Shown here: in pieces, positions 1 through 8,611 of the stretch
How the letters are laid out: each line of letters begins with the position of its first letter
Numbering within the stretch: position 1 is the first letter of the stretch
Source: Imperialibacter roseus
GTDB taxonomy: Bacteria; Bacteroidota; Bacteroidia; Cytophagales; Cyclobacteriaceae
DNA: 64,000 bases
Reading direction: 5' to 3'
Assembly: GCF_032999765.1 (NCBI RefSeq)
Contig: NZ_CP136051.1
Coordinates: forward strand, 3,386,417 to 3,450,416
Made by a program: the position numbers and the translations under genes
Notes under the pieces: generated by a model
The model's input: only the letters and a program-made list of their open reading frames with translations
What the model was told of the DNA's origin: nothing
Database searches by the model: none

Positions 1-1
1 C

Positions 2-1006
2 AAGAGCCCCACCCTCATTTGGGACTACTGGAGTCAGAACCCTGAGAGCCTCCTTCAGGTGATGATACTGATGAGCGACCAGGGCATCCCCTACTCCTAC
101 CGGAACATGCATGGTTTTGGTTTAGAACCCTTCGCATTCATCAATAGAGCCAGGCAGCAGTTTTGGGTAAAGTTTCACTTCAAAACGATGCAAGAAATAA
201 CTGATTTTCGAGGCCAATTGGCTAGCGAAATGAATGGCGTTGACCCGGAACATGCACAGAAAGACCTTGAAGAGGCTATCAGGAGAAACAACTTCCCTAA
301 ATGGACTGTGGCTGTTCAGGTAATGACCGCAAAACAGGCCGACAGTTTCCAATGGGATCCCTTTGACCCGGCTAAGATTTGGAGCCACAGCGACTTTCCG
401 CTTATTGATATCGGTGTGATAGAATTAAACGAAATTCCCGACGTGAGCCTGAGTACAGAAGAACAGGAAAGGCTTATCCATGCTAAAATTAATACGGGTG
501 TTTCCAATCCTGGTGATCAGGCACCGGTTGAACATGTCAAACCCCTGATACAGCAGACACCAGTTGCGGCAGATGTCATTCCAGTTGAAAAGCAGCCCTG
601 CCTGCTCTCAAATCAACCTCAAAGTGATTCTGTTGATTCAAATAAAAAAGGAAGCGACGTTCCCGAAAACAACCGACAGGAAGGATTTGACTACACAGAT
701 ACCAACAATGTAGCGCCGGTAATAAGTGAGGGCGCTCTCCAATCACGTTCAATAGAACACTATGAGAATGATGAGGATTATTTTTCGCAATCTGGCGTAT
801 TGTATCGCAAAGTGATGAATGAAATTCAGAGAGAGCGCCTTGTGAATAACATTGTGGCTTCTATGAGTGGCATCTCCGGCGAGCGGAGGAATAAAATTAT
901 TCATTTGCAGCTGTGTCATTTTTTCCGTGTCGACAGTCAGCTTGGACAAAGACTCGCCGACGGCCTTGAATTTATCATTGACGAGAGGGAAATGGCCCAC
1001 GCATAA
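2..1006 (+). CDS. Catalase-like protein, C-terminal part (cut by window edge)
   Basis: The frame is open from base 2, so the gene starts left of the window; the GTG at 59 is internal. KSPTLIWDYWSQNPESLLQ, then SYRNMHGFG, FWVKFHFKT, PKWTVAVQVMT and DFPLIDIGVIELN are the order expected of a monofunctional heme catalase (H2O2 to water and O2). The C-terminal YFSQSGVLYRKVM and ERLVNNI blocks also match. Between about 440 and 760 the usual region carrying the proximal heme tyrosine (RLFxYxDTxR) is not recognisable; it is replaced by a polar, Ser/Asn/Pro-rich stretch. The nearest match is FDYTDT with Tyr at 692-694, lacking the Arg four residues before it. No stop interrupts the frame. Either a divergent or heme-poor catalase, or a decaying one. 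Family assignment is firm; activity is doubtful. Confidence 0.85.
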   Translation, partial: KSPTLIWDYWSQNPESLLQVMILMSDQGIPYSYRNMHGFGLEPFAFINRARQQFWVKFHFKTMQEITDFRGQLASEMNGVDPEHAQKDLEEAIRRNNFPKWTVAVQVMTAKQADSFQWDPFDPAKIWSHSDFPLIDIGVIELNEIPDVSLSTEEQERLIHAKINTGVSNPGDQAPVEHVKPLIQQTPVAADVIPVEKQPCLLSNQPQSDSVDSNKKGSDVPENNRQEGFDYTDTNNVAPVISEGALQSRSIEHYENDEDYFSQSGVLYRKVMNEIQRERLVNNIVASMSGISGERRNKIIHLQLCHFFRVDSQLGQRLADGLEFIIDEREMAHA

Positions 1007-1161
1007 AGTCACCGTTGGGTGCGTTACTTACATACAAGCAAACAAAAGCATTTGTCAAATGTGTGAAACATGTAAATGTATAGTGAGATTGTACAATACA
1101 TCAGCGTCGTAACATTTACACCTTTGCTATCAGCAATATTTACTCTTTAAAGCGAAAGATC

Positions 1162-1446
1162 ATGAACTCAGGAAAAATTTTAGTAGGCATACTAGCCAGT
1201 CTTGCGGCCGGCGCTGCCATAGGCGTATTGTTCGCTCCGGAAAAGGGCACATTGACCAGAAAGAAGATTTCGGACAAGAAAGACGAGTTTTCCAGCGAGC
1301 TGGAAGAGAAATTTAACTTACTGGTGACTGGCGTGACTGAAAAATACGATAAAGTAAGTAACGAAGTGAAGGCACTTGCCAAGGCCGGAACCGAAAAGAC
1401 CGAACAGCTTTTAAAAGATGCGGCTGCCAACGGGGTCAAACTGTAG
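1162..1446 (+). CDS. YtxH domain-containing protein
   Basis: A 94-residue protein. A hydrophobic, glycine/alanine-rich N-terminal helix (about residues 5-25, ILVGILASLAAGAAIGVLF) is followed by APEKG and a charged amphipathic tail predicted to be helical. This is the YtxH layout: a small membrane-anchored protein linked to general stress in many bacteria, with no known catalytic role. It opens a same-strand cluster with a holin-X-like protein, an unknown protein and an AI-2E-type transporter, a grouping seen in Bacteroidota. CACCTTTG about 35 bases upstream resembles a -7 element but has no clear -33 partner. The molecular function is unknown. Confidence 0.85.
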   Translation: MNSGKILVGILASLAAGAAIGVLFAPEKGTLTRKKISDKKDEFSSELEEKFNLLVTGVTEKYDKVSNEVKALAKAGTEKTEQLLKDAAANGVKL

Positions 1447-1541
1447 ACACCTTTGATAACCCATCAGGGAAAAATTTCAGCGGCCATTGGCTAAATAGCA
1501 GTGGCCCATTTTTCTCCCCTTCAACACAGACTTACCAAGCA

Positions 1542-1883
1542 ATGGAAACCGTTAATAACTCCTTCGAATCGTTGTTTCAAAAACTTGAGGCATATGGTAA
1601 GACCACCATTCAGCTCTCAAAGCTAAAGTCTCTTGAAATGTCTACGGTATTGGCCTCGTCTCTGATTTCCCGGCTGGCCGTAATCCTCGTGCTTTCCACT
1701 TCCACACTTGTTCTAAGTATAGGAGTGGCGTTGTGGCTGGGTGAGCTTTTGGGGAGAATTTACTATGGCTTTTTTGTTGTGGCAGGCTTTTACCTTTTGG
1801 CTGGCATCATCTTCCACCTCTATCTTCATCAATGGATCAAAAGGCCAGTCAGCAACCTGATAATTAAACAAGCACTTCAATGA
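1542..1883 (+). CDS. Holin-X-like membrane protein
   Basis: A 113-residue protein. An N-terminal amphipathic helix of about 40 residues (ETVNNSFESLFQKLEAYGKT) precedes two transmembrane helices at about 43-68 and 74-95 and a short basic tail. This matches the putative holin-X / DUF1469-like family, which is chromosomal and not evidence of a prophage. It ends in a 4-base overlap with the next gene, so the two are translationally coupled. It follows the YtxH gene by about 95 bases. A role in envelope or stress physiology is inferred from the neighbourhood only. Confidence 0.7.
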   Translation: METVNNSFESLFQKLEAYGKTTIQLSKLKSLEMSTVLASSLISRLAVILVLSTSTLVLSIGVALWLGELLGRIYYGFFVVAGFYLLAGIIFHLYLHQWIKRPVSNLIIKQALQ

Positions 1884-2308
1884 GCAGCCCGAATCTAAAA
1901 ATAGATTCTCCAGAAAGGCTCAGGTCTGCTATTCTTCAATTGCAGCAAGACCAGTTGCTCGAAGGTGGAGTGTTGAAAAAGCAGTTCACGCTGACATTTG
2001 AGAGCCTAAAACCACTTAACTTAATCAAAGGAGCTTTAGGCGACATCGCACAATCTATGGGTATAAGCTCGTTTCTCGCTCATAACAAGTCAGCAGATGC
2101 AGGTGATGACGAGCCAGCATCGCTGACGGCACAGCCTCCCCCCAGCTCTGTAAAAACGATTGTAGGCTCCCTTGTACTTCTAGGCATCTCGGGTGCTGTT
2201 GCAAAAAACAGTCTCCTGCTGAAATCGCTTGGCCGTGGGCTTGCCCATCTGCTCCGAAGTCGGCAAGCCAAAAAGCTGAAGGCTCTTCCTGAACACATTA
2301 GCAGTTAA
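1880..2308 (+). CDS. Hypothetical protein of the YtxH/holin-X cluster
   Basis: A 142-residue protein of no recognised family. The first 60 residues are charged and helical (SPERLRSAILQLQQDQ), followed by a low-complexity linker rich in Ala, Pro and Ser (about 70-92), one hydrophobic stretch (about 95-115, VGSLVLLGISGAVA) and a very basic C-terminus (LRSRQAKKLKALPEH). One membrane segment with a basic tail is therefore likely. The ATG overlaps the stop of the holin-X-like gene by 4 bases, indicating one transcript. The AI-2E transporter starts 23 bases downstream. No function is proposed. Confidence 0.7.
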   Translation: MSSPNLKIDSPERLRSAILQLQQDQLLEGGVLKKQFTLTFESLKPLNLIKGALGDIAQSMGISSFLAHNKSADAGDDEPASLTAQPPPSSVKTIVGSLVLLGISGAVAKNSLLLKSLGRGLAHLLRSRQAKKLKALPEHISS

Positions 2309-2331
2309 ATAATACAATACCAACCTCTCCA

Positions 2332-3414
2332 ATGGATCTCAATGTAAAATTGCCTTCCTACGTAAAAGTGGCGATGCTACTCGTAGGTCTTTATTTAGTG
2401 GTGAGCATACTGTCCATTATCAGGCCCATCATTCTACCCGTTATCTACGCAGTACTCATATCCATATTGGTAAGCCCTGCCGTTCATTTTTTGGTCAGGA
2501 AGAAAATTAACCGAACTTTTTCTGTCGCCGTGGTTTTGCTGATCACCATTTTGCTCATCGGAGGGTTGCTCTTTTGGATTTCCCTGCAGCTTAACAAATT
2601 TGGAGAATCGTGGCCGCAATTAACAAGCAAATTTCAACAGCTCACCAACGACTCAGTGAAGTGGACCTCAGGTTATTTTTCAATCAGCACCCGGGATATA
2701 AATGCCTGGATTTCGGATGGCAAGAGCGATCTTATTGACAACAGCGGGGCAGCCATCGGCACCACCATTGTCACCATGGGAGGTATCCTTGCAGTAGTGC
2801 TCCTCACACCTGTTTACACCTTTATGATATTGAATTATGAACCTCATCTGGTGGAATTCATTCACAGGCTCTTCGGTATCATTCACGACAAAAACGTAAG
2901 CGAAATCCTTATAGAAGTGAAATCCATCATTCGCAGATACCTGGTGGGGCTTTCTGCTGAGTTCATGATCATTGTCGTGTTAAACGCCTTGGGCTTGTTT
3001 ATCCTTGGCATAGATTACCCGATATTACTTGGCATCGTCGGCGCATTGCTGAACATTATACCTTATATAGGGGGGCTTGTTGGTGTGGCCATATTTATGC
3101 TTGTTGCATTTGCCACCAAGTCACCTGTTTATGTGGTGTATGTAGTAGGGCTTTACGCTTTGATCCAGTTTGTCGACAACAATTATATTATTCCTAAAGT
3201 AATTGGCGGGCAGGTGAAACTCAACCCTCTTATCTGTATCATTGCCGTTATTGTGGGAGCGGCTTTGTGGGGCATTCCAGGCATGTTTCTTTCTATTCCA
3301 TTTGCAGCCATTCTCAAGCTGACCTTCGACCGGATAGATTCCCTCCGGCCCTGGGGATTCCTTATGGGTGATACCACGCCACTGCCGCCCGAGGTAGTGC
3401 CAAAAACAGATTGA
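2332..3414 (+). CDS. AI-2E family transporter (PerM/UPF0118)
   Basis: A 360-residue polytopic protein with about seven to eight hydrophobic segments. The spacing is that of the AI-2E/PerM superfamily: paired N-terminal helices (about 13-55), a helix at 67-86, a soluble central section (about 90-145), then a block containing PVYTFMILNYEP (about 159-170) and the C-terminal helices with IPYIGGLVGV and GIPGMFLSIPFAAILK. Members export small solutes or ions; TqsA in E. coli is tied to AI-2, but most members have no proven substrate. Last gene of the cluster starting with YtxH. Length is normal for the family. Confidence 0.9.
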   Translation: MDLNVKLPSYVKVAMLLVGLYLVVSILSIIRPIILPVIYAVLISILVSPAVHFLVRKKINRTFSVAVVLLITILLIGGLLFWISLQLNKFGESWPQLTSKFQQLTNDSVKWTSGYFSISTRDINAWISDGKSDLIDNSGAAIGTTIVTMGGILAVVLLTPVYTFMILNYEPHLVEFIHRLFGIIHDKNVSEILIEVKSIIRRYLVGLSAEFMIIVVLNALGLFILGIDYPILLGIVGALLNIIPYIGGLVGVAIFMLVAFATKSPVYVVYVVGLYALIQFVDNNYIIPKVIGGQVKLNPLICIIAVIVGAALWGIPGMFLSIPFAAILKLTFDRIDSLRPWGFLMGDTTPLPPEVVPKTD

Positions 3415-3483
3415 GGTGAGGAAAATAGCTTAATATATGTTTCCCTTGATGGCTTACCCTGACTCGAAGAGCAACATTCTTCC

Positions 3484-4518
3484 CTATTTGATCACGCTCA
3501 TTTCATGGTCGTAGCTTCCCGCCTGAAGATCGCACCATTCCCATCCATCATCTTTGATAAGCGACAATAATAACCTACGCCTGGTCGTCAGTTTCTCATA
3601 CTCTAAATCTATAGGTGCGCTGTGACTCACCTTAATTCCGTTTTTTTCTAAGGCAGAAAGTGAGTTTAACGGTGGTGTTTCTTCACCTGGCACTACAAAG
3701 GTGGCAGGTAGCGTTACAAGATAACTTGAAATGGCTTTTCTTATCCCATTGAGCACACTGCGAGATGGCCGTAGTTCCACTGGTATGCTAAACAGAAGGG
3801 CTGTAAGTACCTCATCCAGGTTGGTGATATTGAGCACAAAAGCTTCCTTTCTGTCAGAAGAGTGAAAATAGTGCAGCACCGAATAAGCTTTGTGATTTTG
3901 GGCGTGTAAAATTATTGATTCGGTTAGACTCATAAAGGGTTGTTCCAACTCTTTAAAGTCCTTCCCATTCCAATGATTTAACAGAATTTCTTCCACAGAA
4001 CAGCCGAGGGTTGTAATATAGACGCTTATTTTCCTTTTCACTATTTCAGCTGAAACCACCGGAATGAAATAAGTAATAGCAATGGAGATTTGAATCAGGC
4101 CAACAAACGAAAGAACTGCGGTGACTAAATCCCAAAAAGGTGAAACAGGCTCCATGTCGCCCAATCCCAAATTAGACAGCGTGTAACCTGCATAAAATAT
4201 TTTGTTAATAATTGTGGTAGACGAATTTGTCTCAACATTCATCAAGGATTCGGGCTGACTGATAAACAAAAGGCTAGTCGAAAACCAAATCATAAACAAC
4301 CAATTGATGAGAATTGAAATCAATATGATTGCTCCACCAAGTTCTAAATATTTTCCACTGCCCACTCTTTTGTTAATGGCCAGCATCACTCTCCAAATGG
4401 CCTTAGATAAGCGTTTGGTAATAAACCCTGCCCCACGCACCGACAACGACGTTACGGTTAAATCAGTAGCGGCAACTAAGAGCAGAATAATGCCCAGGAT
4501 AAATACAAAATAGTTCAT
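3484..4518 (-). CDS. Two-helix ion channel-like membrane protein
   Basis: A 344-residue protein. It has an N-terminal hydrophobic helix (2-20), a second at about 62-87, then a pore-loop-like segment and a further helix (about 127-150). The loop reads TLSNLGLGD (residues 113-121), in the place where K+ channels carry TxxTxGYGD, so the filter is GLG rather than GYG and ion selectivity cannot be assumed. The 190-residue soluble C-terminus has no RCK signature that I recognise. The gene is alone on the minus strand, with about 190 bases to the next minus gene. A potassium channel family label is reasonable; conduction of K+ is unproven. Confidence 0.65.
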   Translation of the reverse strand: MNYFVFILGIILLLVAATDLTVTSLSVRGAGFITKRLSKAIWRVMLAINKRVGSGKYLELGGAIILISILINWLFMIWFSTSLLFISQPESLMNVETNSSTTIINKIFYAGYTLSNLGLGDMEPVSPFWDLVTAVLSFVGLIQISIAITYFIPVVSAEIVKRKISVYITTLGCSVEEILLNHWNGKDFKELEQPFMSLTESIILHAQNHKAYSVLHYFHSSDRKEAFVLNITNLDEVLTALLFSIPVELRPSRSVLNGIRKAISSYLVTLPATFVVPGEETPPLNSLSALEKNGIKVSHSAPIDLEYEKLTTRRRLLLSLIKDDGWEWCDLQAGSYDHEMSVIK

Positions 4519-4708
4519 GGTGTTGCTGTTAGGCTAGCGAAATGAAATGCTATCGGCGTTAGGTATCTACTGATCTTTGTTGCAAGCGTAACTGGAAAAA
4601 AACAAACTCAGCATGACTAATAGTGCCTTAGACTTGCAAACTCTGGAGCGCCTGCCGCAAGATTGAGCAAGTCGCCACTGCGACTATTGAGCTAAAAAAT
4701 ACTGATGC

Positions 4709-5143
4709 CTACATCCTTTCCATATACCAGCTCAATTGTCTTTCTACCTTTTTGAGTTGCATGATACCGGTGATGATCTTCTGCATGCGTATAAAGGCCG
4801 TTTCGCTTTTTACTACGTAGTCAAATGCCTTGTGGTGCATGCAGTTTATCGCCACTTCAATTTTATCCTGCGAAGACAGCATAAGCACAGGGATATCGGG
4901 ATTTGATGCCTTAATTTTGTCCAGGGTCTTCACTCCGTTCATGGCATTTTTATCAATTCCATCCAGGTGATAATCTAAAACAATTACATCAGGTGCATTT
5001 GCCAGGTTTTCAAGGCAGCGTTCGCCCGTCGCATAGGTTTCCACTATGAAACTGCCCGTGTTCATGAACTCTATTTCCAGTGACTTCAGGAACACAGCAT
5101 CGTCGTCCACGAGAAAAACCTTTATTCTCTTTTCAGTTTTCAT
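4709..5143 (-). CDS. Single-domain response regulator
   Basis: A 144-residue receiver domain with no output domain. The acidic pocket is VDDD near residues 12-15, the phosphoacceptor Asp lies in VLDYHLDG (about residue 56), the Thr/Ser switch is LSSQD, and the conserved Lys lies in VVKSE. It overlaps the 3' end of the hybrid kinase gene by 11 bases, so it is the third gene of the AraC-kinase-receiver operon. It probably takes phosphate from the kinase's Hpt domain and acts by protein contact. The partner output is not in the window. Confidence 0.9.
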   Translation of the reverse strand: MKTEKRIKVFLVDDDAVFLKSLEIEFMNTGSFIVETYATGERCLENLANAPDVIVLDYHLDGIDKNAMNGVKTLDKIKASNPDIPVLMLSSQDKIEVAINCMHHKAFDYVVKSETAFIRMQKIITGIMQLKKVERQLSWYMERM

Positions 5144-7952
5144 GTATTGATGTCTTCATCTTATTATACTCCTGCTTCAATTCTGTACATGCCTGTGTGC
5201 ACACATTCCCCAGCTGTAAAACAAGGGCTGAGATTTCCTCTGGCTGCTGCTGAGTACTGGCGAACTCTTGCAATGCTCTGGCTTTCTTTTCGAAATCCGT
5301 GTGAATGCCCATTATCGAAAATGAGGGAATCATTTTATGCACAGCTGAATACAATGTAGTCCAGTCTTTCTCAGCAAAGCTCTTCTTCATCGTACTGATC
5401 AGCGGTGGGGTTTGCTCCAGGTAAAGTGATATCATTTCCATCATCAATTTTGGGTCAGACTTCGTTCGTTGATTCAAAAACGTAAGGTCGATACAGCTAA
5501 CAATTTTACCAGGTAAAATTTGCACCACCACGTCTTCATCCTGCGCCAAAAGTGGCGGCCTCTTTACCAACGAGACTATTTTACTACACAGCAACCTTTC
5601 ATCGACTGGCTTTGAAATGTAGTCGTCCATTCCGACTACCCTGCATTTTTCCAGGTCCACGGTAGTCACATCGGCGGTCAGGGCTATAATGGGAGTTTTG
5701 AGATTCATTGTATTGCGAATGTATTCTGTGGCTTCAAAGCCGTTCATTTCAGGCATTTGCAAGTCCATCAGGATAATATCGTACGATTTAGCTTCCAGCT
5801 TTTTAATCGCAATCCGACCATTCTCAGCAATGTCCCTTTCGAAACCAAAATCATCCAGCAATGTTTTCATCAGCAATTGATTGAGTGCGATGTCTTCCAC
5901 TACCAGCACTTTGATGTCCTTGATTTCTTTGTCCGGCTCGGCAAATATCACGTCGAGGACAGCTTCCTCGTTTGTTTTACCAAAACTCAGGATAAAACTA
6001 AATGTGGTTCCCTCTCCTATTTTGCTTTTCACCTGTATGCTGCCCCCCTGGGGCTCTACCAGCTGTTTGACAATGGCCAGCCCAAGCCCCGTGCCCCCAT
6101 ACAACCGGGAAGTGCCACTGGAGGCCTGTTGGAAGTTGTCAAATATCCTTTCCAGTTTATCCTCGGTTATGCCAATCCCGGTATCTGAAATAGCGAATTC
6201 GATATTGACCTTTTCTTCCTCTTCACTGGCCAGCATTCGAACGCTCACGGTAATTTTTCCTCTGGAAGTAAACTTGACTGCATTGCTCACCAGATTTAAA
6301 ATAATCTGGTGCAAACGTACCGGATCGCCAATCAGCACTTCCGGGATGGTCTCGTCATATTCTTTGATGAGTAACAGGTTCTTTTCCTGAATTTTTGTCT
6401 CAAACAGGTGCAGCATTGCTGAGAGAGAGGAGGCCATCTTGAATGGAATCTCCTCAAAAACCATTTTTCCAGCATCTACTTTGGCCAAATCAAGGATGTC
6501 GTTGATGAGTACAATTAAAGAGTCGCCACTAATCTTAATAGCTGTTAAATATTCCCTTTGCTTCGCCGACAAGTCCGTTTTCAATACCACCTTTGTAAAA
6601 CCAATGATGGCGTTCATTGGTGTGCGGATTTCATGGCTCATATTGGATAGAAATTGCTGCTTCGCTTTTACGGCACTCTCAGCAATTTGGGCAGCACTTT
6701 CAGCTTTCTCCTTGGCCTCTTCGGCAATGGTGGTGGCCAACTCGGCAGCTACCTTGGCTTCTATTAGTTCCTTTTCAATCCTCTTTTGCTCGGTAATGTC
6801 TCTGGCTACCACTACAGCTCCAAGCACATCACCCTTTTCATTCTTATACACAGAGCCATTGAACAACACAGCTGTTAGTCCATGATCAATAATGGTCAGC
6901 GGATAGTCTGCCACAAACCCTTCGGTGAACACCTCTTCATAAATCTCACGTGCTTTGACGGGATCTGTGAAGTAGATCCCAAAGTCGGAGCCGACAAGCT
7001 TTTCTCGTGTTGATGCTGTAATGCTCACAAACGCCTCATTCATATCGGTGATTTTGCCTGCTGTGCTGATAGTAACCAATGGGTCACGGCTGGCTTCTAT
7101 CAGGCTGCGGGCATAGTTGGCCAGCCTCAATTCGGCCGCCCGCTTTTCCTTCTCATCGTTCTGAAAGGCAAGCTCTTTGTTGGCTATATTTAACTCAGCG
7201 GCCCGCTTTTCCTTCTCGTTATTTTGGAAGGCGAGCTCTCCATTGGCAACACCCAACTCTGCAGCTCGTTTTTCTTTCTCACCGTTTTGAAAAACCAACT
7301 CAATGTTGGCAACGCTCAGCTCTGCAGCTCTTTTTTCTTTCTCTTTGTTTTGGAAAACAAGCTCTTCGTTGGCAATGACCAGCTCGGCAGCTCGTTTTTC
7401 TTTCTCACCGTTTTGAAAAACCAACTCAATGTTAGCTACACTCAGCTCAGCGGCTCTTTTTTCTTTCTCTTTATTCTGGAAAAGAAGCTCTTTGTTGGCA
7501 ATGACCAGCTCGGCAGCCCTCTTCTCCTTTTCTTCATTTTGAAAAGCCAGCTCCTTGTTGGCCTTTCTCAGTTCGATGGCCCATTTTTGCTCTGTCACGT
7601 CACGAGCAGCAGCGAAAACGCCCAGCACATTGCCTCTGCTGTCTTTGTATACGGAGGCATTGTAAAGCACGTCAATCAATCCGCCGTCCTTGTGTTTGAT
7701 TGTCAGCGGATATCCTGAGACAAAGCCTTTTTCAAAAACCTGCAAATATCCCTCCTGCGCCTTTTTAGGTGAGGTAAAATAGGTGGAAAAATCGGTGCCA
7801 ATAAGCTCTTCCCGCTGAAGCCCGGTCACTTTCATCAGCGCCTCGTTCACATCGGTGATTTTACCCTCGGCGCTAATGGTAACTAACGGATCCAGGCTGG
7901 CTTCCAGCAAACTCCTTGCATACTGCGATTTCTGAGATTTTGTCCTGGTCAT
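5133..7952 (-). CDS. Hybrid sensor histidine kinase (PAS-repeat linker-PAS-HisKA-HATPase-REC-Hpt)
   Basis: A 939-residue protein with no transmembrane segment, so cytoplasmic. Order: PAS at about 10-124, seven 21-residue coiled-coil repeats (127-273), second PAS (about 280-392), Ala/Glu-rich coiled coil (392-432), HisKA with phosphoacceptor H440 (SHEIRTPMNA), HATPase with N-box N557 and GTGLGLAI at about 620-627, receiver with D730 (MDLQMPEM) and K781, then an Hpt domain with likely H872 (SAVHKM). All phosphorelay residues are present. The ATG overlaps the stop of the upstream AraC-type gene by 4 bases, and its end overlaps the receiver gene by 11. The ligand of the PAS domains is unknown. 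Confidence 0.95.
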   Translation of the reverse strand: MTRTKSQKSQYARSLLEASLDPLVTISAEGKITDVNEALMKVTGLQREELIGTDFSTYFTSPKKAQEGYLQVFEKGFVSGYPLTIKHKDGGLIDVLYNASVYKDSRGNVLGVFAAARDVTEQKWAIELRKANKELAFQNEEKEKRAAELVIANKELLFQNKEKEKRAAELSVANIELVFQNGEKEKRAAELVIANEELVFQNKEKEKRAAELSVANIELVFQNGEKEKRAAELGVANGELAFQNNEKEKRAAELNIANKELAFQNDEKEKRAAELRLANYARSLIEASRDPLVTISTAGKITDMNEAFVSITASTREKLVGSDFGIYFTDPVKAREIYEEVFTEGFVADYPLTIIDHGLTAVLFNGSVYKNEKGDVLGAVVVARDITEQKRIEKELIEAKVAAELATTIAEEAKEKAESAAQIAESAVKAKQQFLSNMSHEIRTPMNAIIGFTKVVLKTDLSAKQREYLTAIKISGDSLIVLINDILDLAKVDAGKMVFEEIPFKMASSLSAMLHLFETKIQEKNLLLIKEYDETIPEVLIGDPVRLHQIILNLVSNAVKFTSRGKITVSVRMLASEEEEKVNIEFAISDTGIGITEDKLERIFDNFQQASSGTSRLYGGTGLGLAIVKQLVEPQGGSIQVKSKIGEGTTFSFILSFGKTNEEAVLDVIFAEPDKEIKDIKVLVVEDIALNQLLMKTLLDDFGFERDIAENGRIAIKKLEAKSYDIILMDLQMPEMNGFEATEYIRNTMNLKTPIIALTADVTTVDLEKCRVVGMDDYISKPVDERLLCSKIVSLVKRPPLLAQDEDVVVQILPGKIVSCIDLTFLNQRTKSDPKLMMEMISLYLEQTPPLISTMKKSFAEKDWTTLYSAVHKMIPSFSIMGIHTDFEKKARALQEFASTQQQPEEISALVLQLGNVCTQACTELKQEYNKMKTSIHEN
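7134..7574 (-). repeat. Seven 63-bp tandem repeats coding a coiled-coil linker
   Basis: Residues 127-273 of the kinase are seven copies of a 21-residue unit, ELxxANxELxFQNxEKEKRAA, plus a partial eighth (ELRLAN) leading into PAS2. At 21 residues, each unit is exactly three heptads, so copy-number change would preserve coiled-coil register. Copies 3 and 5 are nearly identical, which suggests recent duplication or conversion. The antisense frame is also open here purely because of the repeat. Confidence 0.95.
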
Positions 7953-8611
7953 CGCTGATTTATTTCTCCTTGTGTCAAAGTTCCCTTGTCTGAATTGCCA
8001 ATTGCCTCAATCGGGCTCCTCCGTTTGCTTTTCAACTGCTTAAAATGGGACGGCGAAAGACCGGTGACTTTTTTAAACTGGTTGGACAGATGTGCGACGC
8101 TGCTGTAGCCCATTTTCCAGGCAATTTCTGTGATGTTCAGTTCGTCGTAAATGATGAGCTCCTTGATGCGCTCCACCTTGTGAATAATGATGAATTGCTG
8201 AATAGTAATGCCCTTCACTTCCGAAAATATGTTGGACAAGTAAGTGTAGTCGTAGTCAAGTTTCTCGCTGATGTAGTCGGAGTAATTCACCTTGGGGGCT
8301 TCATCAGTGGAGTGAATCATTTCTGTGATGATGTTTTTGATCTTTTCAATCAGAATGGCCCTTTTGTCTTCCATCAGCTCCAGGCCAATGCGCAGCAACC
8401 CGGCTTTTAGTTCGTCCTGCTGGTCGCCCGTCAGCTCCTCCATCACGTCTACCTCCCCCAGATCAACCACAATAAAATGCAAGCCCATCTCTCTCAAAAC
8501 TTCTTTCACTGCCATCTTGCAGCGTATACTCACCATGTACTTGATGTAGAGTTTCAAATGATCACATTTTTTTAAGCGGATAACAGGCAAGTTGGGGGCT
8601 TTTCGGTTCAC
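7949..8611 (-). CDS. AraC-family regulator with HMA-like N-terminal domain
   Basis: A 220-residue protein from a GTG start. Residues about 19-75 (LKLYIKYMVSIRCKM, then a ferredoxin-like alternation) resemble a heavy-metal-associated domain fused to AraC regulators in Bacteroidota; the usual CxxC of the metal loop reads SxxC here. Residues about 105-205 hold the two helix-turn-helix motifs of AraC (ITEIAWKMGYSSVAHLSNQFKKVTG is the second region). It is the first gene of the operon with the hybrid kinase and receiver. The start is uncertain: the GTG at 8611 gives 18 residues before the homologous part, and a TTG at 8557 begins right at it. Target genes are unknown. Confidence 0.85.
   Translation of the reverse strand: MNRKAPNLPVIRLKKCDHLKLYIKYMVSIRCKMAVKEVLREMGLHFIVVDLGEVDVMEELTGDQQDELKAGLLRIGLELMEDKRAILIEKIKNIITEMIHSTDEAPKVNYSDYISEKLDYDYTYLSNIFSEVKGITIQQFIIIHKVERIKELIIYDELNITEIAWKMGYSSVAHLSNQFKKVTGLSPSHFKQLKSKRRSPIEAIGNSDKGTLTQGEINQR

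Noticed and set aside
59-1006. A complete gene starting at the GTG at 59
   Set aside because: The same frame is open and homologous to catalase from base 2, so the GTG is internal and the gene is cut by the window edge.
1542-1883. Evidence of a prophage from the holin-like protein
   Set aside because: Holin-X-like proteins are chromosomal in Bacteroidota, and no other phage gene is near.
5747-6885. Several plus-strand frames opposite the kinase catalytic region
   Set aside because: Shadows of the minus-strand HisKA/HATPase/receiver coding sequence; no independent features.
7134-7574. CRISPR-like array
   Set aside because: The 63-bp units are contiguous with no spacers and code for a coiled coil.
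7079-7718. Two overlapping plus-strand genes with repeated protein sequence
   Set aside because: They are antisense readings of the kinase's tandem coiled-coil repeat; the repeat keeps the other frames open.
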